Source: Pseudomonas sp. GM41(2012) (lineage in GTDB: Bacteria; Pseudomonadota; Gammaproteobacteria; Pseudomonadales; Pseudomonadaceae). From it: DNA of 64,000 nucleotides. Position numbers and translations under genes: made by a program. The notes beneath the pieces are model-generated. The model ran no database searches, was not told where the DNA came from, and was given only the letters and a program-made list of their open reading frames with translations. This document shows, in pieces, positions 1 through 8,454 of the stretch. Position 1 is the stretch's first letter. Every line of letters begins with the position of its first letter. The stretch covers positions 62,001 through 126,000 of the forward strand of contig NZ_AKJN02000011.1 of assembly GCF_000282315.2 (NCBI RefSeq), in the 5' to 3' direction.

Positions 1-48
1 CACTCGTCAGCTCCTACAGGTATGTGTTGATTCCATCAGGGAAAGGCC

Positions 49-894
49 ATGTCTTTTGCGGTGATTCAAATGGTCAGCCAGAGCGATGTGCTGGCCAATC
101 TGGCCCAGGCCCGTCGGCTGCTTGAGCAAGCGGCAGCCGGTGGCGCGCAGCTGGCTGTGCTTCCGGAAAACTTCGCCGCCATGGGCCGTCGCGACATCGC
201 CGACATCGGCCGCGCCGAGGCGTTGGGCGAAGGCCCGATCCTGCCATGGTTGAAACAGACCGCCCGCGACCTCAAGTTATGGATAGTGGCCGGCACGTTG
301 CCGTTGCCACCGGTGGATCAGCCGACGGCCAAAGTGCATGCCTGCTCGCTGCTGGTGAATGACCACGGCGAAACCGTTGCACGGTATGACAAGTTGCACC
401 TCTTCGACGTCGATGTGGCGGACAATCGCGGGCGTTATCGCGAATCCGATGACTATGCTTATGGCAGTGGGGTCGTTGTGGCGGACACGCCCGTCGGTCG
501 AGTCGGATTGTCGGTGTGTTACGACCTGCGCTTCCCGGAGCTGTACAGCGAATTACGCGCTGGCGGTGCAGAGTTGATTACCGCGCCGTCGGCCTTTACC
601 GCGGTGACCGGCGCGGCGCATTGGGAGGTGTTGATTCGCGCGCGGGCCATCGAAACCCAATGTTATGTGCTCGCGGCTGCCCAGGGTGGGACGCATCCGG
701 GGCCGCGAGAAACCTTTGGCCATGCCGCGATTATCGACCCGTGGGGACGTGTGCTGGCGCAACAGGATCAAGGCGAGGCCGTGCTGCTGGCCGAACGCGA
801 TAGCAGCGAACAGGCGTCCATCAGGGCGCGGATGCCGGTGTCCAGTCACCGGCGCCTTTTCTCGCAGGGCGCACAGCGACCTGCCTCAGAATGA
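49..894 (+). CDS. Carbon-nitrogen hydrolase (nitrilase superfamily, Nit1-like)
   Basis: A 281-residue cytoplasmic amidase of the nitrilase superfamily. The Glu-Lys-Cys triad is visible: E40 in AVLPENF, K115 in YDKLHLFD and C157 in SVCYDLRFPELY. Length and motifs fit the Nit1/NIT2-like branch, whose members act as omega-amidase or deaminated-glutathione amidase; the substrate here is not determined. A purine-rich Shine-Dalgarno (GGGAAAGG, about 39-46) precedes this ATG. tldD follows 21 bases later in the same direction, as in other pseudomonads. Only 48 bases of upstream sequence are present, so the promoter and preceding gene cannot be judged. The family call is secure and the exact substrate is open. 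Confidence 0.9.
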   Translation: MSFAVIQMVSQSDVLANLAQARRLLEQAAAGGAQLAVLPENFAAMGRRDIADIGRAEALGEGPILPWLKQTARDLKLWIVAGTLPLPPVDQPTAKVHACSLLVNDHGETVARYDKLHLFDVDVADNRGRYRESDDYAYGSGVVVADTPVGRVGLSVCYDLRFPELYSELRAGGAELITAPSAFTAVTGAAHWEVLIRARAIETQCYVLAAAQGGTHPGPRETFGHAAIIDPWGRVLAQQDQGEAVLLAERDSSEQASIRARMPVSSHRRLFSQGAQRPASE

Positions 895-915
895 TGAATT
901 TAAGGCGTAAAGCAT

Positions 916-2358
916 ATGAGCGAGTTGTTGTCCTCAGTCAGTGAACACCTCCTGGCGCCCGGCGGCGTAACAATCGAGAGCCTGCAAGGTGTGCTCGGCG
1001 ATCTGGCCGGCCCGGGCATCGATGCCGCCGACCTGTATTTCCAGGGGCAGATTTCCGAGTCCTGGGCGCTGGAAGACGGGATCGTCAAGGAAGGCAGCTT
1101 CAATCTCGACCAAGGTGTCGGCGTGCGAGCGCAATCGGGTGAGAAAACCGGTTTTGCCTATAGCAATGCCATTACTCTCGAAGCCCTCGGCGCCGCGGCC
1201 CGTGCTGCACGTTCGATCTCCCGCGCCGGTCAGAACGGCACGGTGCAAGCCTTCACGACTCAGGATGTCGCCCAGTTGTATGGGCCGGACAATCCACTGG
1301 AAGTGATGACCCGTGCCGAGAAGGTCGAACTGCTCAAACGTATCGACGTCGCGACTCGCGCCCTCGACCCGCGTATCCAGCAAGTTACCGTGAGCATGGC
1401 CGGCGTCTGGGAACGAATCCTCGTGGCCTCCACCGACGGTGGCCTGGCCGCCGATGTACGACCGTTGGTGCGCTTTAACGTCAGCGTGATCGTCGAGCAG
1501 AACGGTCGCCGTGAACGCGGCGGTCATGGCGGTGGCGGTCGTACCGATTACCGTTATTTCCTCAGCGATGACCGCGCCATGAGCTACGCCCGTGAAGCGC
1601 TGCGTCAGGCGTTGGTGAATCTGGAAGCCATTCCTGCGCCGGCCGGTACGTTGCCGGTGGTATTGGGTTCCGGCTGGTCCGGCGTGCTGCTGCACGAAGC
1701 GGTCGGCCACGGTCTGGAAGGCGACTTCAACCGCAAGGGCAGTTCGGCCTACAGCGGACGCATGGGCGAGATGGTTGCGTCCAAGCTTTGCACCATCGTC
1801 GATGACGGCACGCTGGCCGGTCGTCGCGGTTCCCTGAGCGTCGATGATGAAGGTACCCCGACCGAGTGCACGACACTGATCGAAAACGGCGTACTCAAAG
1901 GCTATATGCAGGACAAACTCAACGCCCGTCTGATGGGCGTGGCCCGTACCGGTAACGGGCGTCGCGAATCCTACGCGCACCTGCCCATGCCGCGCATGAC
2001 CAACACCTACATGCTGGCGGGCGAAAGCGACCCGGCAGAAATCATCGCCTCGGTGAAACGCGGCATCTACTGCGCCAACCTCGGCGGCGGTCAGGTGGAC
2101 ATCACCAGTGGCAAGTTCGTGTTCTCCACCAGCGAGGCTTACCTGATCGAAGACGGCAAGATTACGGCCCCGGTCAAAGGCGCGACATTGATCGGCAACG
2201 GCCCGGAAGCGATGAGCAAGGTGTCGATGGTCGGTAACGATCTGGCGCTGGACAGCGGCGTGGGGACGTGTGGCAAGGATGGGCAGTCGGTGCCGGTGGG
2301 TGTCGGCCAGCCAACGCTGAAAATCGATGCGATCACTGTGGGTGGCACAGGATCTTGA
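916..2358 (+). CDS. tldD: Metalloprotease TldD
   Basis: A 480-residue TldD, the catalytic subunit of the TldD/TldE (PmbA) zinc protease. The complex trims unfolded or modified peptides, for example in microcin and ribosomally made peptide maturation and CcdA turnover. The family motif HEAVGHGLEGD starts near residue 260 and supplies the zinc-binding HExxxH. The usual N-terminal TldD domain and a glycine-rich C-terminus (VGGTGS) are present. The partner pmbA lies 0.7 kb downstream on the same strand, with darP inserted between them on the opposite strand. This is the typical Pseudomonas order. Length matches the family. Confidence 0.96.
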   Translation: MSELLSSVSEHLLAPGGVTIESLQGVLGDLAGPGIDAADLYFQGQISESWALEDGIVKEGSFNLDQGVGVRAQSGEKTGFAYSNAITLEALGAAARAARSISRAGQNGTVQAFTTQDVAQLYGPDNPLEVMTRAEKVELLKRIDVATRALDPRIQQVTVSMAGVWERILVASTDGGLAADVRPLVRFNVSVIVEQNGRRERGGHGGGGRTDYRYFLSDDRAMSYAREALRQALVNLEAIPAPAGTLPVVLGSGWSGVLLHEAVGHGLEGDFNRKGSSAYSGRMGEMVASKLCTIVDDGTLAGRRGSLSVDDEGTPTECTTLIENGVLKGYMQDKLNARLMGVARTGNGRRESYAHLPMPRMTNTYMLAGESDPAEIIASVKRGIYCANLGGGQVDITSGKFVFSTSEAYLIEDGKITAPVKGATLIGNGPEAMSKVSMVGNDLALDSGVGTCGKDGQSVPVGVGQPTLKIDAITVGGTGS

Positions 2359-2406
2359 GGGATGGAGCTTCGGGTGAACCGCGTAGCGACTCACCCGATT
2401 CGAGAT

Positions 2407-2931
2407 TTAACGCAGACCGCGTTGAGTCTCGTCCAGCTCACGGATGTACTTGAAGATTTTACGGCTCGATGCCGGTGGCTTGTTGGTCGCCAGTTCGTGC
2501 TGGGCCTGACGGATCAGGGAGCGCAATTGCTGACGATCAGCCTCCGGGTAGTCGACCACGAACTTCTCCAGGACCGCATCGTCGCCCGCGATCAAGCGAT
2601 CGCGCCAGCGTTCCAGGCCATGGAAACGTTCGTTGTACTGCCGGGTGGAGGCATCGAGTTGATCGAGCAGAGCCAGAATGGCGTCAGTGTCCTGATCGCG
2701 CATCAGTTTGCCGATGAACATAAGGTGCCGTTTACGCGCGATATTCGCGGTGTGCTTGGGCGCATCAGCCAGTGCCCGGCGCATAGCGTCGGTCAACGGC
2801 AGTTTTGCCAGCAAGTCAGGCTTGAGCGTTGTAAGGCGCTCGCCAAGGTCAACCAGAGCATGAAGCTCGCGTTTAACCTGGGATTTGCTTTTTTCTCCCG
2901 TATCGAGGGAGTCGTCGTAAGAATCAACCAT
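2407..2931 (-). CDS. darP: Ribosome-associated protein DarP/YjgA (DUF615)
   Basis: A 174-residue, highly charged, mostly helical protein of the DUF615 family (YjgA, now DarP). In E. coli it binds late 50S ribosomal precursors and promotes maturation of the peptidyl transferase centre. Recognisable stretches are KSKSQVKRELHAL near the N-terminus and RKIFKYIRELDE at the C-terminus. I chose the ATG giving MVDSYDDS; an in-frame TTG five codons upstream is less likely. The gene lies alone on the minus strand between tldD and pmbA, which is conserved in Pseudomonas. Its start is about 110 bases from pmbA, so the two promoters share that gap. Confidence 0.93.
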   Translation of the reverse strand: MVDSYDDSLDTGEKSKSQVKRELHALVDLGERLTTLKPDLLAKLPLTDAMRRALADAPKHTANIARKRHLMFIGKLMRDQDTDAILALLDQLDASTRQYNERFHGLERWRDRLIAGDDAVLEKFVVDYPEADRQQLRSLIRQAQHELATNKPPASSRKIFKYIRELDETQRGLR

Positions 2932-3039
2932 GGTGGCCGTCCGCAAAGAAACGCCGCCATGATAACCAGTCGGGGGCCGCTTGTCCGGCCCGGTCGCTCG
3001 AAGGCCCTAGCCGAAAGCAGAATTTGAGTGGAGAACAGC

Positions 3040-4386
3040 ATGAGTGCAGTTGAAAGCGTCGGCCCACAAGCGTTGCCGGCACTGCAAGAACAAGTCGAGC
3101 AGATCATCGCTGAAGCCAAGCGCCAGGGCGCCAGTGCCTGTGAAGTGGCGGTGTCCCTGGAGCAGGGCCTTTCCACCTCCGTGCGTCAGCGTGAAGTCGA
3201 AACCGTCGAATTCAACCGCGATCAGGGTTTCGGCATCACCTTGTACGTTGGTCAGCGCAAGGGCTCGGCCAGCACGTCCGCCAGCGGTCCGGAAGCGATT
3301 CGCGAAACCGTCGCCGCCGCATTGGCCATCGCCAAGCACACGTCGGAAGACGAAGCTTCGGGCTTGGCAGACGCCGCCCTGATGGCCAAGGATCTGCAGG
3401 ATTTCGACCTGTTCCACGAATGGGACATCACCCCGGAGCAAGCCATCGAGCAGGCCCTGGCCTGTGAAGCGGCGGCGTTTGCCACCGACAGCCGAATCAA
3501 GAACGCCGATGGCACCACCCTCAGCACCCATCAGGGCTGCCGTGTCTACGGCAACAGCCACGGTTTTATCGGCGGTTACGCGTCGACCCGGCACAGCCTG
3601 AGCTGCGTGATGATCGCCGAGGCCGATGGCCAGATGCAGCGCGATTACTGGTACGACGTGAACCGTCAGGGCAATTTGCTGGCCTCTCCGGAGAGCATCG
3701 GCCAGCGTGCCGCGCAACGGGCGGCGAGCCGTCTGGGTGCGCGTCCGGTGCCGACCTGCGAAGTGCCGGTGCTATTTTCCGCGGAACTGGCCGGTGGTTT
3801 GTTCGGCAGTTTCCTCTCGGCGATTTCCGGCGGCAGTCTGTATCGCAAATCCTCGTTCCTTGAAGGCACGCTGGGGCAGAAACTGTTCCCTGAATGGCTG
3901 ACCATCGATGAGCGTCCGCACCTGATGCGCGCGCTGGGCAGTTCGGCGTTCGATGGCGATGGTCTGGCCACTTACGCCAAACCATTCGTCGAAAAAGGCG
4001 AGTTGGTCTCATACATTCTCGGCACGTACTCCGGCCGTAAGCTCGGAATGCCGAGCACCGCCAACGCTGGCGGCGTGCACAACCTGTTCGTCACCCATGG
4101 CGACGAAGACCAGGCAGCCTTGCTACGCCGCATGGGTCGCGGCCTGCTGGTTACGGAACTGATGGGCCAGGGCCTGAACATGGTCACTGGCGATTACTCC
4201 CGCGGCGCGGCGGGGTACTGGGTCGAGAATGGCGAAATCCAGTTTGCAGTCCAGGAAGTGACCATCGCCGGCAACATGCGTGACATGTTCAAACAGATCG
4301 TTGCGGTCGGTAATGACCTGGAGCTGCGCAGCAACATTCGTACAGGTTCGGTGCTGATCGAGCGGATGACGGTGGCGGGTAGCTAA
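3040..4386 (+). CDS. pmbA: Metalloprotease PmbA/TldE
   Basis: A 448-residue PmbA (TldE), the non-catalytic partner of TldD. It lacks the HExxxH zinc motif of TldD but shares the fold; typical segments are VRQREVETVEFNRDQGFGIT near residue 50 and the C-terminal NDLELRSNIRTGSVLIERM. An in-frame GTG at 3028 would add four residues. The ATG at 3040 is preferred because a GGAG Shine-Dalgarno begins about seven bases before it. A strong hairpin terminator follows 20 bases after the stop, so the gene ends its own transcript. Confidence 0.96.
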   Translation: MSAVESVGPQALPALQEQVEQIIAEAKRQGASACEVAVSLEQGLSTSVRQREVETVEFNRDQGFGITLYVGQRKGSASTSASGPEAIRETVAAALAIAKHTSEDEASGLADAALMAKDLQDFDLFHEWDITPEQAIEQALACEAAAFATDSRIKNADGTTLSTHQGCRVYGNSHGFIGGYASTRHSLSCVMIAEADGQMQRDYWYDVNRQGNLLASPESIGQRAAQRAASRLGARPVPTCEVPVLFSAELAGGLFGSFLSAISGGSLYRKSSFLEGTLGQKLFPEWLTIDERPHLMRALGSSAFDGDGLATYAKPFVEKGELVSYILGTYSGRKLGMPSTANAGGVHNLFVTHGDEDQAALLRRMGRGLLVTELMGQGLNMVTGDYSRGAAGYWVENGEIQFAVQEVTIAGNMRDMFKQIVAVGNDLELRSNIRTGSVLIERMTVAGS

Positions 4387-4405
4387 CTCAAACCGCTACA
4401 AAAAA

Positions 4406-4439
4406 GGCGCGCCACCCATCAGGTGGCGCGCCTTTTTTT
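4406..4439 (+). terminator. Rho-independent terminator after pmbA
   Basis: A perfect 11-bp stem (GGCGCGCCACC with its complement) around a 5-base CATCA loop, followed by seven T. It lies about 20 bases beyond the pmbA stop. A run of A on the other side gives it weak potential on the minus strand too. Confidence 0.93.
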
Positions 4440-4458
4440 ATGCGCCATGCACCGTCCC

Positions 4459-4528
4459 TGTAGGAGCACGGCTTGCCGGCGATGGCGTCCCTGAGATCGC
4501 CATCGCGAGCAAGCTTTGCTCCTGCGTG
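4459..4528. repeat. REP-like inverted repeat
   Basis: Imperfect inverted repeat: a TGTAGGAGC...GGCGATGGCG arm and its diverged reverse complement CGCCATCGCGAGCAAGCTTTGCTCC. It belongs to the GTAGGAGC-type REP family seen several times in this window, and lies between the pmbA terminator and the fagA promoter. Confidence 0.8.
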
Positions 4529-4538
4529 GGGTTGTGTT

Positions 4539-4566
4539 GGTTCTCATTATCATCTAATAATAAATC
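4539..4566 (+). promoter_or_regulatory. Probable Fur box upstream of fagA
   Basis: An AT-rich island (TTCTCATTATCATCTAATAAT) in otherwise GC-rich DNA. Read on the minus strand it contains GATGATAATGAGAA, a good partial match to the Fur 19-mer GATAATGATAATCATTATC. It ends about 24 bases before the fagA start. The fagA-fumC-sodA operon of P. aeruginosa is known to be Fur-repressed, so the location agrees with the motif. Strength of binding is not testable here. Confidence 0.75.
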
Positions 4567-4589
4567 TCATTACCGAATGAGCCCGGATC

Positions 4590-4997
4590 ATGAGTTCTGC
4601 CTTGCACGAGCAGCCTTACCTCGAAAGCTGGCGCTGGATGAGTCGCCAGATCCGTTGCGCGATGGACCCTGACGAGCCTCGCCTGATCGAGCATTACCTG
4701 GCCGAAGGTCGGTATCTCGCCTGCTGCACGGCAACCTCTCCCTGGACCATCGCCGAAACTTCTTTCCGTCTATTGCTCGACACCGCCGCCGATGTCGCGC
4801 TGCCCTGGCACTGGCGCACCTACTGCCTGGACCAGGCCTGGCGCCCATTGCGCGATCTGGAACGCCTCTCATTGTGCAAGTGCCGCCTCAAGCGCTGGCA
4901 GAGCTACACCTGGCAACTGGCGATCTGCGAGTTGCAGCCCTCGATTCCTCTCATAGAACTGGTGCAAGGATTTTCTGATGACCAAGACACGCATTGA
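4590..4997 (+). CDS. fagA: Fur-associated protein FagA
   Basis: A 135-residue protein matching FagA, the first gene of the iron-repressed fagA-fumC-orfX-sodA operon known from P. aeruginosa. Its biochemical function is unknown. It is rich in Trp and Cys (ESWRWMSRQIRCAMDPDEPR, CCTATSPWTIAE), with no signal peptide or membrane segment. The stop codon lies 20 bases inside fumC, which suggests translational coupling. A Fur-like box lies just upstream, so expression under iron starvation is expected. Identification rests on the sequence pattern together with the gene order. Confidence 0.88.
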   Translation: MSSALHEQPYLESWRWMSRQIRCAMDPDEPRLIEHYLAEGRYLACCTATSPWTIAETSFRLLLDTAADVALPWHWRTYCLDQAWRPLRDLERLSLCKCRLKRWQSYTWQLAICELQPSIPLIELVQGFSDDQDTH

Positions 4998-6354
4998 ACG
5001 CGACAGCATGGGCGAACTTCAGGTCCCAGTGGATGCGCTCTATGGCGCACAGACCCAGCGTGCGGTGGATAACTTTCCCATCAGCGGCAAACCGATGCCC
5101 GTGCAGTTCATTCGCGCGTTGATTCTGGCCAAGGCCGCCGCTGCCCGAGCCAACGTCGAGCTCAAGCAAATCAGCGAATCCCAGGGCAAAGCCATCGTCG
5201 ATGCGGCGCTGGGTCTGCTCCAAAGTGACTTCATGCAGCATTTCCCGGTGGATATCTACCAGACCGGTTCCGGCACCAGTTCGAACATGAACGCCAACGA
5301 AGTGATCGCCACCCTGGCCAGCCGCTTGCTCGGCGAGCCGGTGAACCCCAACGATCACGTGAATTGCGGCCAAAGCAGCAACGACATCATCCCGACCACT
5401 ATCCACGTCAGTGCTGCGTTGGCGTTGCACGAGCAATTGTTGCCGGCGCTGGTGTGTCTGGTTCAGGTGATCGAGCGCAAGGCCGAAGAGGTTCATCACC
5501 ACGTCAAAACCGGTCGCACTCACTTGATGGACGCGATGCCAGTGCGCATGAGCCAGGTGCTCAACGGTTGGGCGCAGCAGCTCAAGGCCAACATCGGTCA
5601 TCTGCAGGATCTGCTGCCGAGTCTGCAATCCCTGGCTCAGGGCGGCACGGCGGTGGGCACTGGCATCAATGCTCATCCGCAATTCGCGGCGCGTTTCAGT
5701 GAGCAACTGAGCAAGCTGACCCAGGTGCAATTCAAACCGGGCGAGGATCTGTTTGCGCTGATCGGCTCACAGGACACGGCGGTCAGTGTTTCCGGTCAGC
5801 TCAAGGCCACGGCCGTTTCGCTGATGAAAATCGCCAACGACCTGCGCTGGATGAACTCCGGCCCACTGGCCGGTCTGGGTGAAATCGAACTCGAAGCCTT
5901 GCAGCCGGGTTCTTCGATCATGCCTGGCAAGGTCAACCCGGTGATCCCGGAAGCGACCGCCATGGTCGCCGCTCAGGTCATCGGCAATGACACGGTCATC
6001 ACCATTGCCGGTCAGTCGGGCAATTTCGAGCTGAACGTGATGCTGCCGATCATCGCCCAGAACCTGCTGAGCAGCATCGAGTTGCTGGCCAACTCCAGCC
6101 ACCTGCTGGGTGAAAAGGCCATCGCCAGCTTCAAGGTCAACGAAGCCAGGCTCAAGGAAGCGCTGTCGCGTAACCCGATCCTGGTCACCGCACTCAACCC
6201 GATCATTGGTTACCAAAAAGCCGCGGAGATCGCCAAGAAGGCCTATCAACAAGGCCGTCCGGTGATCGATGTTGCTCTGGAACACACCGACCTGACGCGC
6301 AGCCAACTGGAAGAGCTACTCAATCCAGAGAAGCTCACCGCAGGCGGCGTGTAA
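4978..6354 (+). CDS. fumC: Class II fumarate hydratase FumC
   Basis: A 458-residue iron-independent fumarase that interconverts fumarate and L-malate in the TCA cycle. The aspartase/fumarase signature GSSIMPGKVNP is present near residue 320, as are the active-site regions TGSGTSSNMNANEV and GRTHLMDAMP. Being free of an iron-sulfur cluster, it can replace the labile class I enzyme when iron is scarce or superoxide is high. That explains its position behind the Fur box with sodA. The start overlaps the end of fagA by 20 bases. Confidence 0.97.
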   Translation: MTKTRIERDSMGELQVPVDALYGAQTQRAVDNFPISGKPMPVQFIRALILAKAAAARANVELKQISESQGKAIVDAALGLLQSDFMQHFPVDIYQTGSGTSSNMNANEVIATLASRLLGEPVNPNDHVNCGQSSNDIIPTTIHVSAALALHEQLLPALVCLVQVIERKAEEVHHHVKTGRTHLMDAMPVRMSQVLNGWAQQLKANIGHLQDLLPSLQSLAQGGTAVGTGINAHPQFAARFSEQLSKLTQVQFKPGEDLFALIGSQDTAVSVSGQLKATAVSLMKIANDLRWMNSGPLAGLGEIELEALQPGSSIMPGKVNPVIPEATAMVAAQVIGNDTVITIAGQSGNFELNVMLPIIAQNLLSSIELLANSSHLLGEKAIASFKVNEARLKEALSRNPILVTALNPIIGYQKAAEIAKKAYQQGRPVIDVALEHTDLTRSQLEELLNPEKLTAGGV

Positions 6355-6381
6355 TCATCGCAACCGCTTTGGAGGCTCACC

Positions 6382-6810
6382 ATGGAGCACTGGAAACGCA
6401 CGATCGAAAGGGCTAATCGCTGTTTCATGCTGGGCGAACTGGTCGATGCCCGCGAGGCTTACTTGCAGGCATTGGCCCTGGCCCAGGTGTTGTTCGAGCG
6501 CTGGGCGGATGCCGACGAAGCGGTGGCGGCCTGCGTGATTTCCCACCACAACCTGGCGGACCTGCATTTGCGTCTGAACCAGCCGGAGGAGAGCGCCGAG
6601 TACCTGTGCGCCATCCATCAGCGATTGTTGCAGACCATGCAGGACCCACGACTGGCGCCGGCCCTGCGTGAAGCAGCGTTGCGCCAGAGCAGCAAGACCT
6701 ACGTCGAGCTGCTGAATTTCATCAGCGAGCACGGCGAATACCCGCGTACGCATCGATTGCTGCACATCGATGCCGCCTCGCCTGCGCCCCTACATCATGG
6801 AGTTCATTGA
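6382..6810 (+). CDS. Conserved hypothetical protein of the fumC-sodA operon
   Basis: A 142-residue protein in the position called orfX between fumC and sodA in pseudomonads. It is predicted to be almost entirely helical, with TPR-like phrases (GELVDAREAYLQALALAQ, ISHHNLADLHLRLNQPEESAEYL). A small helical-repeat or adaptor protein is therefore plausible, but no function is known to me. The gene begins 27 bases after fumC with an upstream GGAGG. It ends just before the sodA start codon, so it is surely part of the operon. No signal peptide or membrane helix. Confidence 0.85.
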   Translation: MEHWKRTIERANRCFMLGELVDAREAYLQALALAQVLFERWADADEAVAACVISHHNLADLHLRLNQPEESAEYLCAIHQRLLQTMQDPRLAPALREAALRQSSKTYVELLNFISEHGEYPRTHRLLHIDAASPAPLHHGVH

Positions 6811-6811
6811 A

Positions 6812-7423
6812 ATGGCTTTTACCTTACCTGCCTTGCCCTACGCCTATGACGCCCTGGAACCGCACATCGATGCGCAGACCATGGAAATCCACTACACCAA
6901 GCACCACCAAACCTACATCAACAACCTCAACGCTGCGGTCGAAGGCACCGAGTTTGCCGAGTGGCCGGTGGAGAAACTGGTGTCTGCTGTCCAGCAACTG
7001 CCGGAGAAGCTGCGCGCGGCGGTGATCAATCAGGGCGGCGGGCATGCCAACCATTCGCTGTTCTGGGAAGTGATGGCGCCCAACGGCGGCGGCCATCCTG
7101 AAGGCTCCCTGGCTGAGGCTATCGATGAGCAACTGGGCGGCCTGAGCAGTTTCAAGGAAGCCTTCACCAAAGCCGCGCTGACTCGTTTCGGCAGCGGCTG
7201 GGCGTGGCTCAGTGTGACGCCGCAAAAGACGCTGGTCGTTGAAAGCAGCGGCAATCAGGACAGTCCATTGATGAACGGCAATACGCCAATCCTCGGACTG
7301 GATGTCTGGGAGCACGCTTATTACCTGCAATACCAGAACCGTCGCCCGGAATACATCAACGCGTTCTACAACGTGATCAATTGGCCTGCAGTCGCTACGC
7401 GCTATCAGGCTGCACTGGTTTAA
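6812..7423 (+). CDS. sodA: Superoxide dismutase, manganese type
   Basis: A 203-residue Fe/Mn superoxide dismutase. Metal ligands are visible: H27 in EIHYTKHH, a second His in the GGHANHSLFW block, and Asp and His in LDVWEHAYYLQYQNRRPEY. The GGHANHSLFW block and its place in the fag operon favour the Mn form (SodM/SodA of P. aeruginosa) over the iron-loaded SodB. An in-frame start at 6770 is rejected because it runs back into the preceding gene. A GGAG lies 9 bases before the ATG at 6812. Expected to be induced when iron is low. Confidence 0.95.
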   Translation: MAFTLPALPYAYDALEPHIDAQTMEIHYTKHHQTYINNLNAAVEGTEFAEWPVEKLVSAVQQLPEKLRAAVINQGGGHANHSLFWEVMAPNGGGHPEGSLAEAIDEQLGGLSSFKEAFTKAALTRFGSGWAWLSVTPQKTLVVESSGNQDSPLMNGNTPILGLDVWEHAYYLQYQNRRPEYINAFYNVINWPAVATRYQAALV

Positions 7424-7455
7424 GACTTCTGCAAAAAAACAATCCAGGGCTGGCT

Positions 7456-8349
7456 ATGGGCACTGAAACACTGGCGATCGGAAATGGACGAATGTTTCGT
7501 TACGCATTCGGATCGCTGTTACTGCTGGCAGGCATGACGTTAATGGTTGCCCAAGGCCTGGCGTGGCTGGACCTTGAGCCGAAACTGCTGCGCGCGCTAC
7601 AAGGCGGGACGATCTGCGCCTTAGGCACTGCCTTGGGTGCGGTGCCCGTGCTGGTCATTCGACGGATGCCCCAGACAATCAGCGATACGCTGCTCGGCTT
7701 CGGGGCCGGGGTGATGCTCGCGGCGACAGCGTTTTCGTTGATCGTTCCGGGGATCTCTGCCGCTGAAAACCTGGGGCTGACGCCTTGGGCGGCCAGTGGA
7801 CTGATCAGTTTCGGCATCATGCTGGGTGCGTTTGGATTGTTCCTGGTTGATCGCAAGGTGTCGGGTGCATCGCCGGAAATGCTCGTAGGCACGCTGGAGC
7901 GACCGGTCATCCCGCCGCGAATCTGGTTGTTTGTGTTTGCGATCATTGCCCACAACATCCCCGAAGGCATGGCGGTCGGTGTGTCGGCGGGGGGTGGCAT
8001 GCCCGACGCCGATAGCCTTGCAATGGGCATCGCCTTGCAGGATGTGCCAGAAGGACTGGTGATCGCGTTGGTACTGGCCGGGGCGGGGATGTCGCGGGTC
8101 AAGGCGTTTCTGATCGGTGCTGCATCAGGTCTGGTCGAGCCGGTCTTCGCGTTGTTGTGCGCCTGGCTGGTGAGCCTGGCCGAATTGTTGTTGCCCTTGG
8201 GGTTGGCACTGGCGGCCGGGGCAATGTTGCTGGTGGTCACCCATGAAGTCATTCCCGAGTCGCGCCGCAATGGTCACGACAAGCTTGCAAGTCTTGGGTT
8301 GCTGATCGGGTTTTGCTTGATGATGGTGATGGATACAGCGCTCGCTTGA
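7456..8349 (+). CDS. ZIP family divalent metal transporter
   Basis: A 297-residue inner-membrane protein with about eight hydrophobic segments. The two diagnostic ZIP metal-binding helices are present: HNIPEGMAVGVSAGGG near residue 170 and ALQDVPEGLVIALV near 195. ZIP carriers import zinc, manganese or iron. Position directly after Mn-dependent sodA in an iron-starvation operon makes Mn or Zn supply a reasonable guess. I start at the ATG giving MGTETLAIG; the open frame extends back into sodA, and MFRYAFG at 7492 is an alternative start. A long inverted repeat follows the stop. Confidence 0.88.
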   Translation: MGTETLAIGNGRMFRYAFGSLLLLAGMTLMVAQGLAWLDLEPKLLRALQGGTICALGTALGAVPVLVIRRMPQTISDTLLGFGAGVMLAATAFSLIVPGISAAENLGLTPWAASGLISFGIMLGAFGLFLVDRKVSGASPEMLVGTLERPVIPPRIWLFVFAIIAHNIPEGMAVGVSAGGGMPDADSLAMGIALQDVPEGLVIALVLAGAGMSRVKAFLIGAASGLVEPVFALLCAWLVSLAELLLPLGLALAAGAMLLVVTHEVIPESRRNGHDKLASLGLLIGFCLMMVMDTALA

Positions 8350-8362
8350 AACAGGATCAAAG

Positions 8363-8446
8363 GATCGCAGCCTCGTTTCACTCGACAGCTCCTACAGGCC
8401 TACGCTGATCTCTGTAGGAGCTGTCGAGTGAAACGAGGCTGCGATC
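8363..8446. repeat. Long perfect inverted repeat (REPIN-like) between convergent genes
   Basis: Two 35-base arms that are exact reverse complements (8363-8397 and 8412-8446), separated by 14 bases. The arms carry GATCGCAGCC and CAGCTCCTACAG. The same arm sequence recurs exactly at 42809-42891. It sits between the converging ZIP transporter and ptsO and may serve as a bidirectional transcription end. Confidence 0.92.
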
Positions 8447-8454
8447 TTTTGACC

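Noticed and set aside
1..48. C-terminus of an upstream gene (yhdP expected by synteny)
   Set aside because: Frame 1 has a stop at 28-30, but the other forward frames are also open here, and 48 bases are too few to decide.
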